A stretch of 64,000 nt of DNA from Thioclava indica (GTDB lineage: Bacteria; Pseudomonadota; Alphaproteobacteria; Rhodobacterales; Rhodobacteraceae): assembly GCF_000714545.1 (NCBI RefSeq), contig NZ_AUNB01000001.1, positions 62,001-126,000 of the forward strand, given 5' to 3'. Both the position numbers and the translations under genes were made by a program. This document shows positions 14,429-23,937 of this stretch, piece by piece. Position 1 is the first letter of the stretch. Each line of letters starts with the position of its first letter. The notes under the pieces were generated by a model, which saw only the letters and a list, made by a program, of their open reading frames with translations, searched no databases and was not told the DNA's origin.

Positions 14429-14434
14429 CCGCGC

Positions 14435-15397
14435 GTGCTGCGTGCGGCCCTGATTAGCCTTCTCGTCCCGGCCCTGCCCTGCATGGCCGGGACGATTTCA
14501 TTGCAACAGCCGGTTGACTGCACGCTTGGACAAAACTGCTACATCCAGAATTACGTAGATCGCGATCCCAGCCCCGGCGCGCGCGACGCAGGCTGCGGCC
14601 ATCTGACTTATGACGGGCATAAGGGCACCGATTTTGCCTTACCGACCATCGGTGCGATGCAAGCAGGCGTCGATGTTCTGGCCGCCGCGCCCGGCACGGT
14701 CAAAGCGATCCGCGATGGCGAACCCGACCGCGCTTTTGTCAACGGGGCCTCGGTTGCGGGTAAGGAATGTGGCAACGGGATTTTGGTGGAAATGGGCGAT
14801 GGTTGGGAAACGCAATATTGCCATCTGCGCAAAGGCTCCGTAGCCGTCAAACCCGGCGATCACGTCACCGCTGGCGAGACGCTGGGCCTTGTCGGGCAAT
14901 CGGGAAAGGCGGAATTCCCCCATCTCCATATCGGCCTGCGCCATGACGGCAAAGTCATAGATCCGTTCGATCCTGATATGACGCAAACCTGCGCGCATGA
15001 CATCACTAGGGACGAGCTATGGTCCAAGCCGTTGGCCTATGTGCCCTCGGGGCTGTTGCAAGTCGGGCTTGCCGACACGCCCCCCAGCTATGCTGCCATC
15101 AAATCGGGGATCATCCCCGCGACAACGCTACCCGGTGACGGGCCTGCTTTGGTTGCGTGGGTCTACGGGTTTGGCATGCAGGCGCAAGACGTTGTAAGCC
15201 TGAAAATCAACGGGCCAGACGGGTTTCACTTTGCCCATGACAGCCAGATCGCAAAGCCCAAAGCGTTGTTTTTTGAATTTGCGGGCAAGAAGACCCCGCC
15301 CGGCGGTTGGCCTGCGGGCGAGTATCGCGCACAGATCGCGCTAATCCGTGACGGTAAGGTCGTGAACAGCGGCGAGAGTCACATCAAGATCAACTGA
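14435..15397 (+). CDS. Exported M23 family metallopeptidase
   Basis: Probably a periplasmic murein endopeptidase (lysostaphin/LytM fold). The 320-residue product starts at a GTG and has a short signal peptide (LRAALISLLVPALPCMAG). The zinc site is present: HKGTDFAL (His-x3-Asp, around residue 67) and HLHIGLRHDGKVIDPF (His-x-His, around residue 165). Several cysteines (DCTLGQNC, DAGCGH, CGNG, TQTCAHD) suggest disulfides. The C-terminal 120 residues have no domain I recognise. It starts 6 bases after clpA, so the two are likely co-transcribed although their jobs seem unrelated. Confidence 0.85.
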   Translation: MLRAALISLLVPALPCMAGTISLQQPVDCTLGQNCYIQNYVDRDPSPGARDAGCGHLTYDGHKGTDFALPTIGAMQAGVDVLAAAPGTVKAIRDGEPDRAFVNGASVAGKECGNGILVEMGDGWETQYCHLRKGSVAVKPGDHVTAGETLGLVGQSGKAEFPHLHIGLRHDGKVIDPFDPDMTQTCAHDITRDELWSKPLAYVPSGLLQVGLADTPPSYAAIKSGIIPATTLPGDGPALVAWVYGFGMQAQDVVSLKINGPDGFHFAHDSQIAKPKALFFEFAGKKTPPGGWPAGEYRAQIALIRDGKVVNSGESHIKIN

Positions 15398-15436
15398 CAA
15401 GCCGCTGTTTCAGAACGCTATATTGCGTACGCTCTG

Positions 15437-17317
15437 TCACGGAATCGGCGCCGCGGGTCCGGGCTGCCCCGAGGGTTTCTCCGCCGCTTTCGACCGCTTG
15501 ACGGTTTCTTCCTCTAACGCCTTTGCTGGCAGAAGCGAGAAGATCCGCGTGCCCGTCTCGGCTTTCATGCTCTCGGGATCGGTCACAAAGCGCAGATCTC
15601 CCTTGGCAGAAACCACCAGCACCGGCGCGGCATCGGGGCGCTTTTCACGCCACTCGACGAGACCGTATTCCTCGGTGAGGCGGGTGGTGCGAAACACCCA
15701 GCCTTGCGCCAAAAGGTCTTCCCAGCCTTCCAACGTGCGCCCCGCCCCAAAGCGGCGCCCGCCAAGCTGCGTGGGCAGCGCGTGGCGTTCGCGTTCATCC
15801 TTAACGCGGGGCACCTGCCAGACCTTGTCGCGCCCCAATTCGGGTGCCAGATCGGTCGCAACCAGCGTGTTATAGGCGTCATTATCGGTCGCGGCGAGCA
15901 GCGTGGTATAGGCCATCAACTCAAGCGAATCCTCGGCCGACTCGCCCAGAATATCGCCGTAGAAGGTCTTGACCCCGGCCGCGCGCGGGCGGATCAGATG
16001 GGCGTGGTTGGGATCGGTGATCAGCACCGGCACCTCGGCCTTCATCAATACCTCTGCCAGCGCGGTGGTAAAGCGCGAGCCCCCCACGATCAGCAGCCCC
16101 GGCTTGTCGGTATTGGCCAGCCCCAGCTTGCGCGCCAGCGGTGCCAGCGTAAAGCCATGCACGATCACCGTCACTAGCACCAACACAAAGGCCAGTGGCC
16201 CGATCCGCGCGCCATCCGCAACGCCCAGATCGACGAGGCGCTGCCCGAACAGCCCCGCAACCGCCACCAGCACGACGCCGCGCGGCCCGGTCAGCGCGAT
16301 CAGAATACGCTCGTTGCGCGCCAGCCCCGAGCCGATCAGCGAAATAAACACCGTCAAGGGACGCGCCACCATCACCACAAGCACAACAAACAACGCCGCA
16401 TGCCAATCCAGCGCCGCAAGCTGATCGACCTGAATATTGGCCGCCAACAAGATGAACACGCCCGACACCAGCAGCACCGTCGCATGTTCCTTGAAACGGC
16501 GCAGCTCTTCATATGAGGGCAAATCCGCATTGCCGATCACCAGCCCCATCACCGTCACCGCCAGCAATCCGCTTTCATGCAGCATCGAATTGGTCACCGC
16601 ATAGGTCGCCAGAAGCGTGGCAAACAGTACCGGCACTTTCATGAATTCAGGCACCCGCCCGCGCCGGAAGGTCCAGGCAATCGCATAGCCCACGATCCCG
16701 CCCGCCACGGCGGCAAAAACGATGCCCAGCACCAGATGCCAGATCGCCTCGCCCATCGACAGGTTGGAGCGCAGTGTCACCACCACCTCAAAGGCCAGCA
16801 CGGCGGCGAGCGCGCCGATCGGATCGTTGACGATGGCCTCCCATTGCAGCAAGCGCGCGGGTCGGCGCGAGAGTTTCGCAGTACGCAGCAGCGGCGCGAT
16901 CACGGTCGGGCCGGTCACCACCATGATGCCGCCAAAAACCGAGGCCGCCTCCCAGCCAAGACCCGCGCCGTAAACCAGCGCCAGCGTTGACAAAAGCCAG
17001 CCCAGCGGCGCGCCGATAAAGACCAGCCGCGCGACCCCCGATTTCGCATCGCCCAGCCGGTGCAGATCGAGCGTAAAGCCGCCCTCAAACAAGATCACCG
17101 CCACCGCAAGCGCGATCAGCGGCCCCAGCAGATCGCCAAATTCCAAGCCGGGGTTCAACAGCCCCGTCGCCGGCCCGACAATCAGGCCCGCCGCCAGCAT
17201 GATGACAATCGCCGGCAGGCGCAGCCGCCACGCAAGCCATTGCGCCCCAACGCCAACAACCCCGACAAGCCCGAAGGCCATAATCGGGTCAAGCCCCACC
17301 GTTTCCGCAACTGCCAT
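15437..17317 (-). CDS. CPA1-type cation:proton antiporter with C-terminal RCK/TrkA domain
   Basis: A 626-residue inner-membrane antiporter exchanging Na+ or K+ for H+. About twelve hydrophobic segments fill residues 10-400. The essential aspartate region of the CPA family is seen in WEAIVNDPIGALAAVLAF (Asn-Asp). From about residue 405 a TrkA-N Rossmann domain follows (LLIVGGSRFTTALAEVLMKAEVPVLITDPNHAHLI), which normally gates transport by binding NAD(H) or another nucleotide. A cytoplasmic tail rich in charged residues ends the protein. It is convergent with the M23 gene and divergent from the helicase gene. The ion specificity cannot be read from sequence. Confidence 0.88.
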   Translation of the reverse strand: MAVAETVGLDPIMAFGLVGVVGVGAQWLAWRLRLPAIVIMLAAGLIVGPATGLLNPGLEFGDLLGPLIALAVAVILFEGGFTLDLHRLGDAKSGVARLVFIGAPLGWLLSTLALVYGAGLGWEAASVFGGIMVVTGPTVIAPLLRTAKLSRRPARLLQWEAIVNDPIGALAAVLAFEVVVTLRSNLSMGEAIWHLVLGIVFAAVAGGIVGYAIAWTFRRGRVPEFMKVPVLFATLLATYAVTNSMLHESGLLAVTVMGLVIGNADLPSYEELRRFKEHATVLLVSGVFILLAANIQVDQLAALDWHAALFVVLVVMVARPLTVFISLIGSGLARNERILIALTGPRGVVLVAVAGLFGQRLVDLGVADGARIGPLAFVLVLVTVIVHGFTLAPLARKLGLANTDKPGLLIVGGSRFTTALAEVLMKAEVPVLITDPNHAHLIRPRAAGVKTFYGDILGESAEDSLELMAYTTLLAATDNDAYNTLVATDLAPELGRDKVWQVPRVKDERERHALPTQLGGRRFGAGRTLEGWEDLLAQGWVFRTTRLTEEYGLVEWREKRPDAAPVLVVSAKGDLRFVTDPESMKAETGTRIFSLLPAKALEEETVKRSKAAEKPSGQPGPAAPIP

Positions 17318-17429
17318 ACTTGTCCCTCAAACATGCGGCCCGATTCCGCTACAGGCCAAACCCGCTTCAAGAGGTCAGGTTCCAGCATGTTATGCAAGAG
17401 ACGATAAACGGCCATGTCGCGCGCAAAGA

Positions 17430-17458
17430 TTGACCTTTGTAGCGCAATCAGTTAGGGG
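17430..17458 (+). promoter_or_regulatory. Candidate promoter of the DEAD-box helicase gene
   Basis: TTGACC at 17430-17435 is a good -35 element and is followed after 17 bases by TAGGGG, a poor -10. Poor -10 boxes are common in this group. It would give a 5' leader of more than 100 bases ahead of the ATG at 17578. Read by eye only. Confidence 0.3.
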
Positions 17459-17577
17459 AATTTCAGCCTCGCAATCCGGTGAGGTCAGGTCAGGGCGCCC
17501 AATTTCCGTTGCGCCCTCATGTGTGCGCCGCCCGACGCGGCTGCCACCGGACGCAATCAGGAAGCTTAAGGACGACG

Positions 17578-19173
17578 ATGACGAAATTCTCCGATCTCAA
17601 ACTGGACCCCAAGGTTCTGTCGGCTGTTGCCGATGCGGGCTATGAAACGCCCACGCCGATTCAGGCCGATGCGATCCCGCCCGCGCTTGAGGGCAAGGAC
17701 GTTCTGGGCATCGCGCAGACCGGCACCGGCAAAACGGCAAGCTTCACGCTGCCGATGCTGACGCTGCTGCGCCGGGGCCGCGCGCGTGCGCGCATGCCGC
17801 GCAGCCTTGTGCTGTGCCCGACGCGGGAACTCGCCGCGCAAGTTGCGGAAAACTTTGATCTTTACGCTAAGAACACAAAACTCACCCGCGCGCTGCTAAT
17901 CGGCGGCGTCAGCTTTGGAGAGCAGGACAAGCTGATCGACAAGGGCGTCGATGTGCTGATTGCAACGCCGGGCCGCCTGCTTGATCATTTCGAGCGTGGC
18001 AAACTGATCTTGACCGACGTGAAAATCATGGTCGTCGATGAGGCCGACCGGATGCTGGATATGGGCTTTATTCCCGATATCGAACGCATCTTCCAACTCA
18101 CGCCCTTCACCCGCCAAACGCTGTTCTTCAGCGCCACGATGGCCCCTGAAATCGAGCGTATCACCAACACCTTCCTGCACGCCCCGGTGCGCGTGGAAGT
18201 GGCGCGTCAGGCGACGACGGGTGCGAATATCACGCAGAAACTGGTGCAAATCACGCCCGAGCGGCGCGATCAGACCGCCAAGACCAAGCGCGAATTGCTG
18301 CGTGCCTTGATCGAGGCTGAGGGCGAGGCCTGCACCAACGCGATCATCTTCTGCAACCGCAAGGTCGATGTCGATATCGTTGCGAAAAGCCTGCAGAAAT
18401 ACGGGTTTGACGCCGCCCCGATCCATGGCGATCTGGAGCAAAGCCAACGCACGCGCACGCTGGAATCCTTCCGCGATGGCGGGTTGAAACTGCTGATTGC
18501 TTCGGATGTGGCCGCGCGCGGGCTTGATGTGCCTGCCGTCAGCCATGTGTTCAACTACGATCTGCCGATGCATGCCGAGGATTACGTTCACCGCATAGGG
18601 CGCACCGGGCGTGCCGGGCGCAAAGGGGCGGCGATCTCGATTTCGACCCCCTCGGACGAGAAGTATCTGCAAGGCATCGAAAGCCTGATCGAAAGCGAGA
18701 TTCCGCGCGCCGAACCGCCCGAGGGGTTCGCGCTGTCCGAAGGCGCCAAGACCGCGCCGCAAAAGCGTGACGACTCCAAAGGCGGGCGCAGCCGTGGCGG
18801 GCGCTCGCGTGATGGTGGGTCGCGCTCCAGCCGTGGGCCGCGTCCTCCCCGCGAGAGCAAAAAGATCGACCAGCAGGACAATGCGGCGACAACGCCGATT
18901 GCCCAAACTCCGGCACCCGAGCCAGCACCGGCGCAGGCTTCTGCGCCAGCCCCTGAACAGGCCGCGCCCGTCAAGCCCGAAGCGAAACCCGCAAACGAGC
19001 GCGACGACAATCGCCGTTCACGCGGTGGCCGCAATAACCGCCGCGATTCCGATCGTGGAAATTCGGTTGTCGGGATGGGCGATCATATGCCCGATTTCCT
19101 GACCCGCTCGTTCCGCACCAGCAAACCGGACACCGCGAGCGAAGTCGAAACCGAGGATAGCACCGAAAGCTAA
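17578..19173 (+). CDS. rhlE: DEAD-box ATP-dependent RNA helicase (RhlE-like)
   Basis: RNA helicase acting in ribosome assembly, RNA decay or cold adaptation. The start at 17578 is chosen because an AAGGA ribosome site precedes it and the protein then begins with the family sequence MTKFSDLKLDPKVLSAVADAGY; a frame from 17479 adds a leader unlike the family. The 531-residue protein has motif I AQTGTGKT (46-53), DEAD (154-157), SAT (FFSATMAPE) and the C-terminal HRIGRTGRAG motif. After about residue 385 follows a low-complexity tail rich in Arg-Gly, then Pro-Ala, then Arg-Gly again, typical of RNA-binding tails. RhlE is the closest subfamily I can name. Its downstream neighbour rnj encodes an RNase on the other strand. 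Confidence 0.9.
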   Translation: MTKFSDLKLDPKVLSAVADAGYETPTPIQADAIPPALEGKDVLGIAQTGTGKTASFTLPMLTLLRRGRARARMPRSLVLCPTRELAAQVAENFDLYAKNTKLTRALLIGGVSFGEQDKLIDKGVDVLIATPGRLLDHFERGKLILTDVKIMVVDEADRMLDMGFIPDIERIFQLTPFTRQTLFFSATMAPEIERITNTFLHAPVRVEVARQATTGANITQKLVQITPERRDQTAKTKRELLRALIEAEGEACTNAIIFCNRKVDVDIVAKSLQKYGFDAAPIHGDLEQSQRTRTLESFRDGGLKLLIASDVAARGLDVPAVSHVFNYDLPMHAEDYVHRIGRTGRAGRKGAAISISTPSDEKYLQGIESLIESEIPRAEPPEGFALSEGAKTAPQKRDDSKGGRSRGGRSRDGGSRSSRGPRPPRESKKIDQQDNAATTPIAQTPAPEPAPAQASAPAPEQAAPVKPEAKPANERDDNRRSRGGRNNRRDSDRGNSVVGMGDHMPDFLTRSFRTSKPDTASEVETEDSTES

Positions 19174-19189
19174 GCCTATATTTTCGAAC

Positions 19190-19227
19190 AAAAAAGACCG
19201 CCGGAGTTTCCTCTGGCGGGCTTTTTC
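19190..19227. terminator. Bidirectional terminator between helicase gene and rnj
   Basis: An imperfect 10-bp stem (19197-19206 with 19211-19220, loop TTTC) is flanked by an A run on the left (19190-19195) and a T run on the right (19222-19226). It therefore reads as an intrinsic terminator on both strands, serving the helicase gene and the convergent rnj. Confidence 0.85.
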
Positions 19228-19269
19228 ATGATCAATCCGGGCACGGCGCAACCGCCGCGCCTAAGGGTT

Positions 19270-20946
19270 TTATTCGTCGGTCAGCCGCGAGGTCACCACG
19301 ATCACCTCGGGTTTTTTGCCGATCTCTTCCATTGAGACCTGACGCGCGATGCGGCGCAGCGCCTCGTCCATCTTGTCGTCTTTCGACAGCACTTTGACCG
19401 ACGCACGGTTGAGGAAATCCGTCATCTCGTCTTCGATCTGGTCGACCAGATTAGCACCGCCACGCCCCAGTTTCGGCAGGCCCATCGTTTCAACCCAAGG
19501 ATCACCAAGCGGTTGATCCTGCTCGTCCAGAATAACCGTGACCAGCACCAGACCGTTCAGCGCCATACGGATACGCCCGCGCACCACACCATCCATCGCG
19601 CCGATCTTGACCGAGCCATCCAGATAGGTGCGCCCGGCTTCGATATATTCGACGACTTGGGGCACATGGCCCGAGAGATCAATCATCGAGCCGTTGATCG
19701 CCACTTCCGAGGCGATCCCCTTGGCTTGCGCGATCTTGGCATGTTCGCGCAGGTGGCGGTGTTCGCCATGCATCGGGATCAGCATTTTCGGGCGCAGCAG
19801 GTCGTGCACGGCCTCAAGATCAGGGCGGTTGGCGTGACCCGAGACGTGATACAGCCCGTCATGATCGTCGATCACATCCACGCCCATTTCGGAAAACGCG
19901 TTCATGATGCGGATCACGCCGCGCTCATTGCCGGGGATGGTTTTGGACGAAAACAGAAAGCTGTCGCCCTCTTTCATCTCAAGACCCAGATATTTCCCGC
20001 GCGACAGCTGTGCCGAGGCCGCGCGCCGTTCGCCTTGGCTTCCGGTCACAATCAACATCACATCGCCGCGCGGCAGTTTAACGGCCTCTTCGGGCGGGAT
20101 CGTGCCGGGCATGCCCTTGAGAACGCCGGTTTCCTGAGCCGTGCCGACCATGCGTTTCATCGCACGCCCGAGCAGACAGACCGAGCGGCCCGCCGCAACG
20201 CCCGCCTCGGCGAGCGTTTTCAGACGCGCCACGTTGGAGGCAAAGGTGGTGGCCACGATCATACCGGTTTGATCGGCGATCAACTTGGTCAACGGCTCGG
20301 CCAAGGTCGCCTCGGAGCGGCCGGGCGCGGGCGAAAACACGTTGGTGGAATCACTCACCAGAACTTTGACGCCCTCACCTTCCTGCGCGATCTCGTGCCA
20401 GAGAACCGGATCAAACGCCTCGCCGACAATCGGATTGCCATCCAGTTTGAAGTCACCAGTATGCACGATGCGACCGGCGGGTGTGTCGATCACCAGCGCC
20501 GAGCTTTCGGGGATCGAATGCGACACCGGCACGAATTGCACGGCGAACGGCCCCGCGTCGATGGCATGCGGGCGCGGCTCGACGATCTGGATCGTCTCGG
20601 CGGGGATGCCTGCCTCTTCCAGCTTGAGCTGCCCGATCCGCCCCGTAAAGGCACGCGCAAACACCGGTTTGCGCAACTTGTTCCAGACATGGGCGAGCGC
20701 GCCGATATGGTCCTCATGGGCGTGGGTGATGAAAATCGCCTCGATGCGATCAGCGTTTTCCTCAAGCCAAGCGAGATCGGCCATGATCAGATCGACGCCG
20801 GGAGAGCTGTCCATATCGGGGAAGGTCACGCCCAGATCGACCACGATCAGCCGCTCTTTCCCCGCGCGCCCATAGCCGTAAACATAGGCATTCATGCCGA
20901 TTTCGCCGGCACCGCCAAGGGGAAGATAGATCAATCGTTCTGTCAC
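19270..20946 (-). CDS. rnj: Ribonuclease J
   Basis: Metallo-beta-lactamase/beta-CASP nuclease with endo- and 5'-3' exonuclease activity on RNA. The 558-residue protein begins with LIYLPLGGAGEIGMN, typical for RNase J; the zinc site HAHEDH is at residues 75-80 and the beta-CASP part includes VSDSTNVFSPAPGRSEATL and the SGHANRPDLEAVHDLLRPKMLIPMHGE segment. It overlaps coaX by 4 bases (ATGA), so it is the last gene of a run nuoN-birA-coaX-rnj and ends at the shared terminator. Confidence 0.95.
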   Translation of the reverse strand: MTERLIYLPLGGAGEIGMNAYVYGYGRAGKERLIVVDLGVTFPDMDSSPGVDLIMADLAWLEENADRIEAIFITHAHEDHIGALAHVWNKLRKPVFARAFTGRIGQLKLEEAGIPAETIQIVEPRPHAIDAGPFAVQFVPVSHSIPESSALVIDTPAGRIVHTGDFKLDGNPIVGEAFDPVLWHEIAQEGEGVKVLVSDSTNVFSPAPGRSEATLAEPLTKLIADQTGMIVATTFASNVARLKTLAEAGVAAGRSVCLLGRAMKRMVGTAQETGVLKGMPGTIPPEEAVKLPRGDVMLIVTGSQGERRAASAQLSRGKYLGLEMKEGDSFLFSSKTIPGNERGVIRIMNAFSEMGVDVIDDHDGLYHVSGHANRPDLEAVHDLLRPKMLIPMHGEHRHLREHAKIAQAKGIASEVAINGSMIDLSGHVPQVVEYIEAGRTYLDGSVKIGAMDGVVRGRIRMALNGLVLVTVILDEQDQPLGDPWVETMGLPKLGRGGANLVDQIEDEMTDFLNRASVKVLSKDDKMDEALRRIARQVSMEEIGKKPEVIVVTSRLTDE

Positions 20947-21719
20947 GCGGTTAGTCCTTTATTGTAGTCATACAGCAGGCGAAGGCCGTGCATGGTGAGG
21001 TCTTCCTCGACCTTATCGAAAAGATCGAACCCCTGATCAAACAGCGGCGCAAGCCCTCCGGTGGCGATCACCTTCATCGGGCGATCCCGCTCGACCCTTA
21101 TCTGGCGCACGATACCTTCGACAAGACCAATATAGCCCCAAAATACGCCAGACTGAATGCAGGCGACGGTATTTGTCCCGATTACGGCTTGCGGCTTGGT
21201 GATATCGACATGGGGCAGTGCTGCGGCAGACTGGTGCAGCGCCTCAAGGCTCAGGTTCACACCGGGCGCAATCACGCCGCCGATATAAGCCCCATCGCGT
21301 GCCACCACGTCAAAGGTCGTCGCCGTGCCGAAATCGACCACGATAATATCGCCGCCATGACGGTCAAACCCGGCCGCGGCATTGACCAGACGGTCGGGGC
21401 CAACGGTTGTGCCCTCATCGACGCGCGGCGCGACGGGCAGATCGCATTCCGGCTTGCCCACCACCACGGGGCGGCAGTCGAAATAGCGGTTGCACAGCAC
21501 ACGCAGATTGAACACGACGCGCGGCACAGTTGAGGAGATAATCGTCTCGGAAATCTTGGCCTCGATGCCATGAAGCCGCATCAAGCCCTGAAGCCAGACG
21601 AAATACTCGTCCGCCGTGCGTTTGTGATTGGTTTCCATCCGCCAGGTCGAGAGAAACGCGTTCCCGTCCCAAATCGAAAACACCGTGTTGGTGTTGCCGC
21701 AATCAATACACAGAAGCAT
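20943..21719 (-). CDS. coaX: Type III pantothenate kinase
   Basis: Phosphorylates pantothenate, the first step of coenzyme A synthesis. I use the start at 21719, giving a 258-residue protein beginning MLLCIDCGNTNTVFSIWDG, because an AAGGGG ribosome site stands 5-6 bases upstream; the frame to 21737 adds six unlikely residues. The ASKHA-fold signatures are the phosphate-1 loop DCGNTNT and IVVDFGTATTFDVV around residue 125. It lies 18 bases after birA and overlaps rnj by 4 bases. Type III kinases are not inhibited by CoA in other bacteria. Confidence 0.95.
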   Translation of the reverse strand: MLLCIDCGNTNTVFSIWDGNAFLSTWRMETNHKRTADEYFVWLQGLMRLHGIEAKISETIISSTVPRVVFNLRVLCNRYFDCRPVVVGKPECDLPVAPRVDEGTTVGPDRLVNAAAGFDRHGGDIIVVDFGTATTFDVVARDGAYIGGVIAPGVNLSLEALHQSAAALPHVDITKPQAVIGTNTVACIQSGVFWGYIGLVEGIVRQIRVERDRPMKVIATGGLAPLFDQGFDLFDKVEEDLTMHGLRLLYDYNKGLTA

Positions 21720-21737
21720 ATCCGCCCCTTTTCGCAC

Positions 21738-22496
21738 TCAAAAGAAAATATCGGCCGCCGCAATCGCGCGCGTCCCTTGTTGCTCACGCAGGATCAGCGC
21801 CCCGCTGTGATCAATCGTCTCGAAGATGCCGTGATGCGTTTGGCCGCCCACCCGCGCGGTGATCTGCTCGCCCAAGCGTGCCGCGCGCGCCAGCCACGCA
21901 TTGCGGATCGCGTCAAACCCGTAGTCGCGAAACTGCTGATCGTAATGCGCGAACGCGCGCGCCAGCATCGGCAGAAAGTCATCCGGCGTGACGCGCATCC
22001 CGGTCTGCTCCAGCAGCGAGACGGGCACCATCGCGCCGGATTCCAGCGTGTCGGGTGCGGGCGTGTGAGCAAGGTTCACGCCAATTCCGATCGCCAATTT
22101 AAGCTGCGCGCCCTGCCCCAGCGTCTCTAGCAAAATTCCCGCGACTTTACCGCCGTCCAACAGCACATCATTGGGCCATTTGATCGCCAGTCGCGCATGC
22201 GGGCCTGCGACATGGCTTAGCGCCGCCTCAAGGGCAAGCGCCGCCACAAAGGAATACAGCGCGGCTTGCGCCAGCCCACCCTCTGGACGCATCACCAAAG
22301 TTGCCGAGAAATTCCCCTCGGGCGCGCGCCAAGCCCGGCCCCGCCGTCCGCGCGCCGCCGTCTGCACCCGCGCGAAGATCCATGTTGAACCCGAAAGGCC
22401 CGGCGCTAACCGGGCCGCTTCGTTCATCGTGGAATCGACCGAGGGCAGCACATGGCGCGCCACGCCCTCGGGCCAGACCGTGTCTTTAGTTGACAA
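21738..22496 (-). CDS. birA: Biotin--[acetyl-CoA carboxylase] ligase (class I, no DNA-binding domain)
   Basis: Attaches biotin to carboxylase carrier domains, in this window for example MCC (liuD). Seen are the SVDSTMNEA motif near the N-terminus, the biotin-binding loop ARGRRGRAW and the catalytic [17 protein letters not shown]. There is no N-terminal winged-helix domain, so it does not act as a biotin repressor. The start is uncertain: a frame open to 22553 exists, but family length favours the TTG at 22496, which gives 252 residues and overlaps the nuoN end by 11 bases. No ATG is available before the active-site motif and no strong ribosome site is visible, which suggests translation coupled to nuoN. 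Confidence 0.9.
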   Translation of the reverse strand: MSTKDTVWPEGVARHVLPSVDSTMNEAARLAPGLSGSTWIFARVQTAARGRRGRAWRAPEGNFSATLVMRPEGGLAQAALYSFVAALALEAALSHVAGPHARLAIKWPNDVLLDGGKVAGILLETLGQGAQLKLAIGIGVNLAHTPAPDTLESGAMVPVSLLEQTGMRVTPDDFLPMLARAFAHYDQQFRDYGFDAIRNAWLARAARLGEQITARVGGQTHHGIFETIDHSGALILREQQGTRAIAAADIFF

Positions 22497-23925
22497 GGGC
22501 CGCCGCCGCAGCCTGCGCTGCACCTTCGATACCAAAGAGGTTAAAGACGCCAAACACCGTCACCAGCGCCGAGGCTACCAACAGCCCCCATTGCACAGCG
22601 GGCATCCGGTGATCAAGCGGCTCGACCTCTTTGCCGAAATACATGAAGTAGATGATGCGGATATAGTAGAACGCCGCCACGACCGAGGTCAGCACCCCCA
22701 GCAGCGCCAGCCAGATATAGCCGCCCTGGATGGCCGCCGTCAGCACCGCGTATTTCGCAAAGAAGCCCAGCATCGGGGGCACGCCTGCAAGGCTGAACAG
22801 CAAGATCATCATCGCCAGCGCTTTGGTCGGCTCGCGGCTGGCATAAAGGTTGAGCGACTTGATATCGGTCACCGGCTGGCCATCGCGCTCCATCGACAGG
22901 ATGAAGGCAAACACGCCCACATTCATTGTCACATAGATCGCCATATAGGTCAGCATCGCCTGCACCCCGAACACGGTGCCAGCGGTCAGGCCAAGCAGCG
23001 CGAACCCCATATGGGTGATCGAGGAATAGGCCATCAGACGCTTGATGTTGCGCTGGCTGATGGCGGCAAAAGACCCCAAGATCATCGACAGACCTGCCAG
23101 CAGCCCCAGCACTTGGCCCCATTGCGCGGGGACCTGACCGAAGGCGTCAAACAACAGTCGTGCGATCAGCGCCATCGCCGCGACTTTCGGCGCGGTCGAG
23201 AAGAACGCGGTGACGGGCGTGGGCGAGCCCTCGTAGACGTCGGGCGTCCACATGTGGAACGGCACCGCCGAGACCTTGAACGCCAGACCCGCGATCAGGA
23301 ACACCAGACCGAACAGCAGCCCCATCGGCAATTGCCCCGCCTGCACCACCTGAATGATGCCCGAGAACTGGGTCGTGCCGGCAAAGCCGTAGGTCAGCGA
23401 GGCCCCATACAGCAGGATACCCGAGGACAGCGCGCCAAGGACGAAGTATTTCAGACCGGCTTCCGAGCTTTTCTCACTATCGCGGCGCAGGGCGGCGACG
23501 ATGTAAAGCGCAAGAGATTGCAACTCGAGGCCCATATAAAGCGACATCAGGTTGCCCGCCGACACCATCATCATCATGCCGACAACCGACAGCGTGATCA
23601 GGATCGGGAATTCAAAGCGCAGCAACCCGCGCCGCTCCATGTAATCCGCGCTCATCGCAAGGATCAGCGCCGCAGCGATCAGCACCAGAACCTTGGCAAA
23701 GCGCGCAAAGGCATCGTCGATGAACAAACCGCCAAACGCTTGATGCGTGCCACTGTCACCCAGCCCGATCCAAGCCGCAATCACCAGCATGACAGCGCAA
23801 GTGACCCAAAGCAGCATTGGTGCCAGCTTGTCCTTGCCAAACCACACCCCGACCAGCAGGGCCGCCATCGCAAAGATGGACAGCAGGAATTCCGGCAGGA
23901 CGGTAGAGAAATCCGAAGCAGTCAT
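22486..23925 (-). CDS. nuoN: NADH-quinone oxidoreductase subunit N
   Basis: Antiporter-like membrane subunit of complex I, one of three proton-pumping modules. The 479-residue protein is hydrophobic throughout with about 14 membrane segments. The conserved lysine/glutamate-bearing helices are visible in [15 protein letters not shown] and [37 protein letters not shown]. It is the last nuo gene, 12 bases after nuoM, and overlaps birA. Confidence 0.97.
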   Translation of the reverse strand: MTASDFSTVLPEFLLSIFAMAALLVGVWFGKDKLAPMLLWVTCAVMLVIAAWIGLGDSGTHQAFGGLFIDDAFARFAKVLVLIAAALILAMSADYMERRGLLRFEFPILITLSVVGMMMMVSAGNLMSLYMGLELQSLALYIVAALRRDSEKSSEAGLKYFVLGALSSGILLYGASLTYGFAGTTQFSGIIQVVQAGQLPMGLLFGLVFLIAGLAFKVSAVPFHMWTPDVYEGSPTPVTAFFSTAPKVAAMALIARLLFDAFGQVPAQWGQVLGLLAGLSMILGSFAAISQRNIKRLMAYSSITHMGFALLGLTAGTVFGVQAMLTYMAIYVTMNVGVFAFILSMERDGQPVTDIKSLNLYASREPTKALAMMILLFSLAGVPPMLGFFAKYAVLTAAIQGGYIWLALLGVLTSVVAAFYYIRIIYFMYFGKEVEPLDHRMPAVQWGLLVASALVTVFGVFNLFGIEGAAQAAAAALVN

Positions 23926-23937
23926 CTCTGGGGCTCC

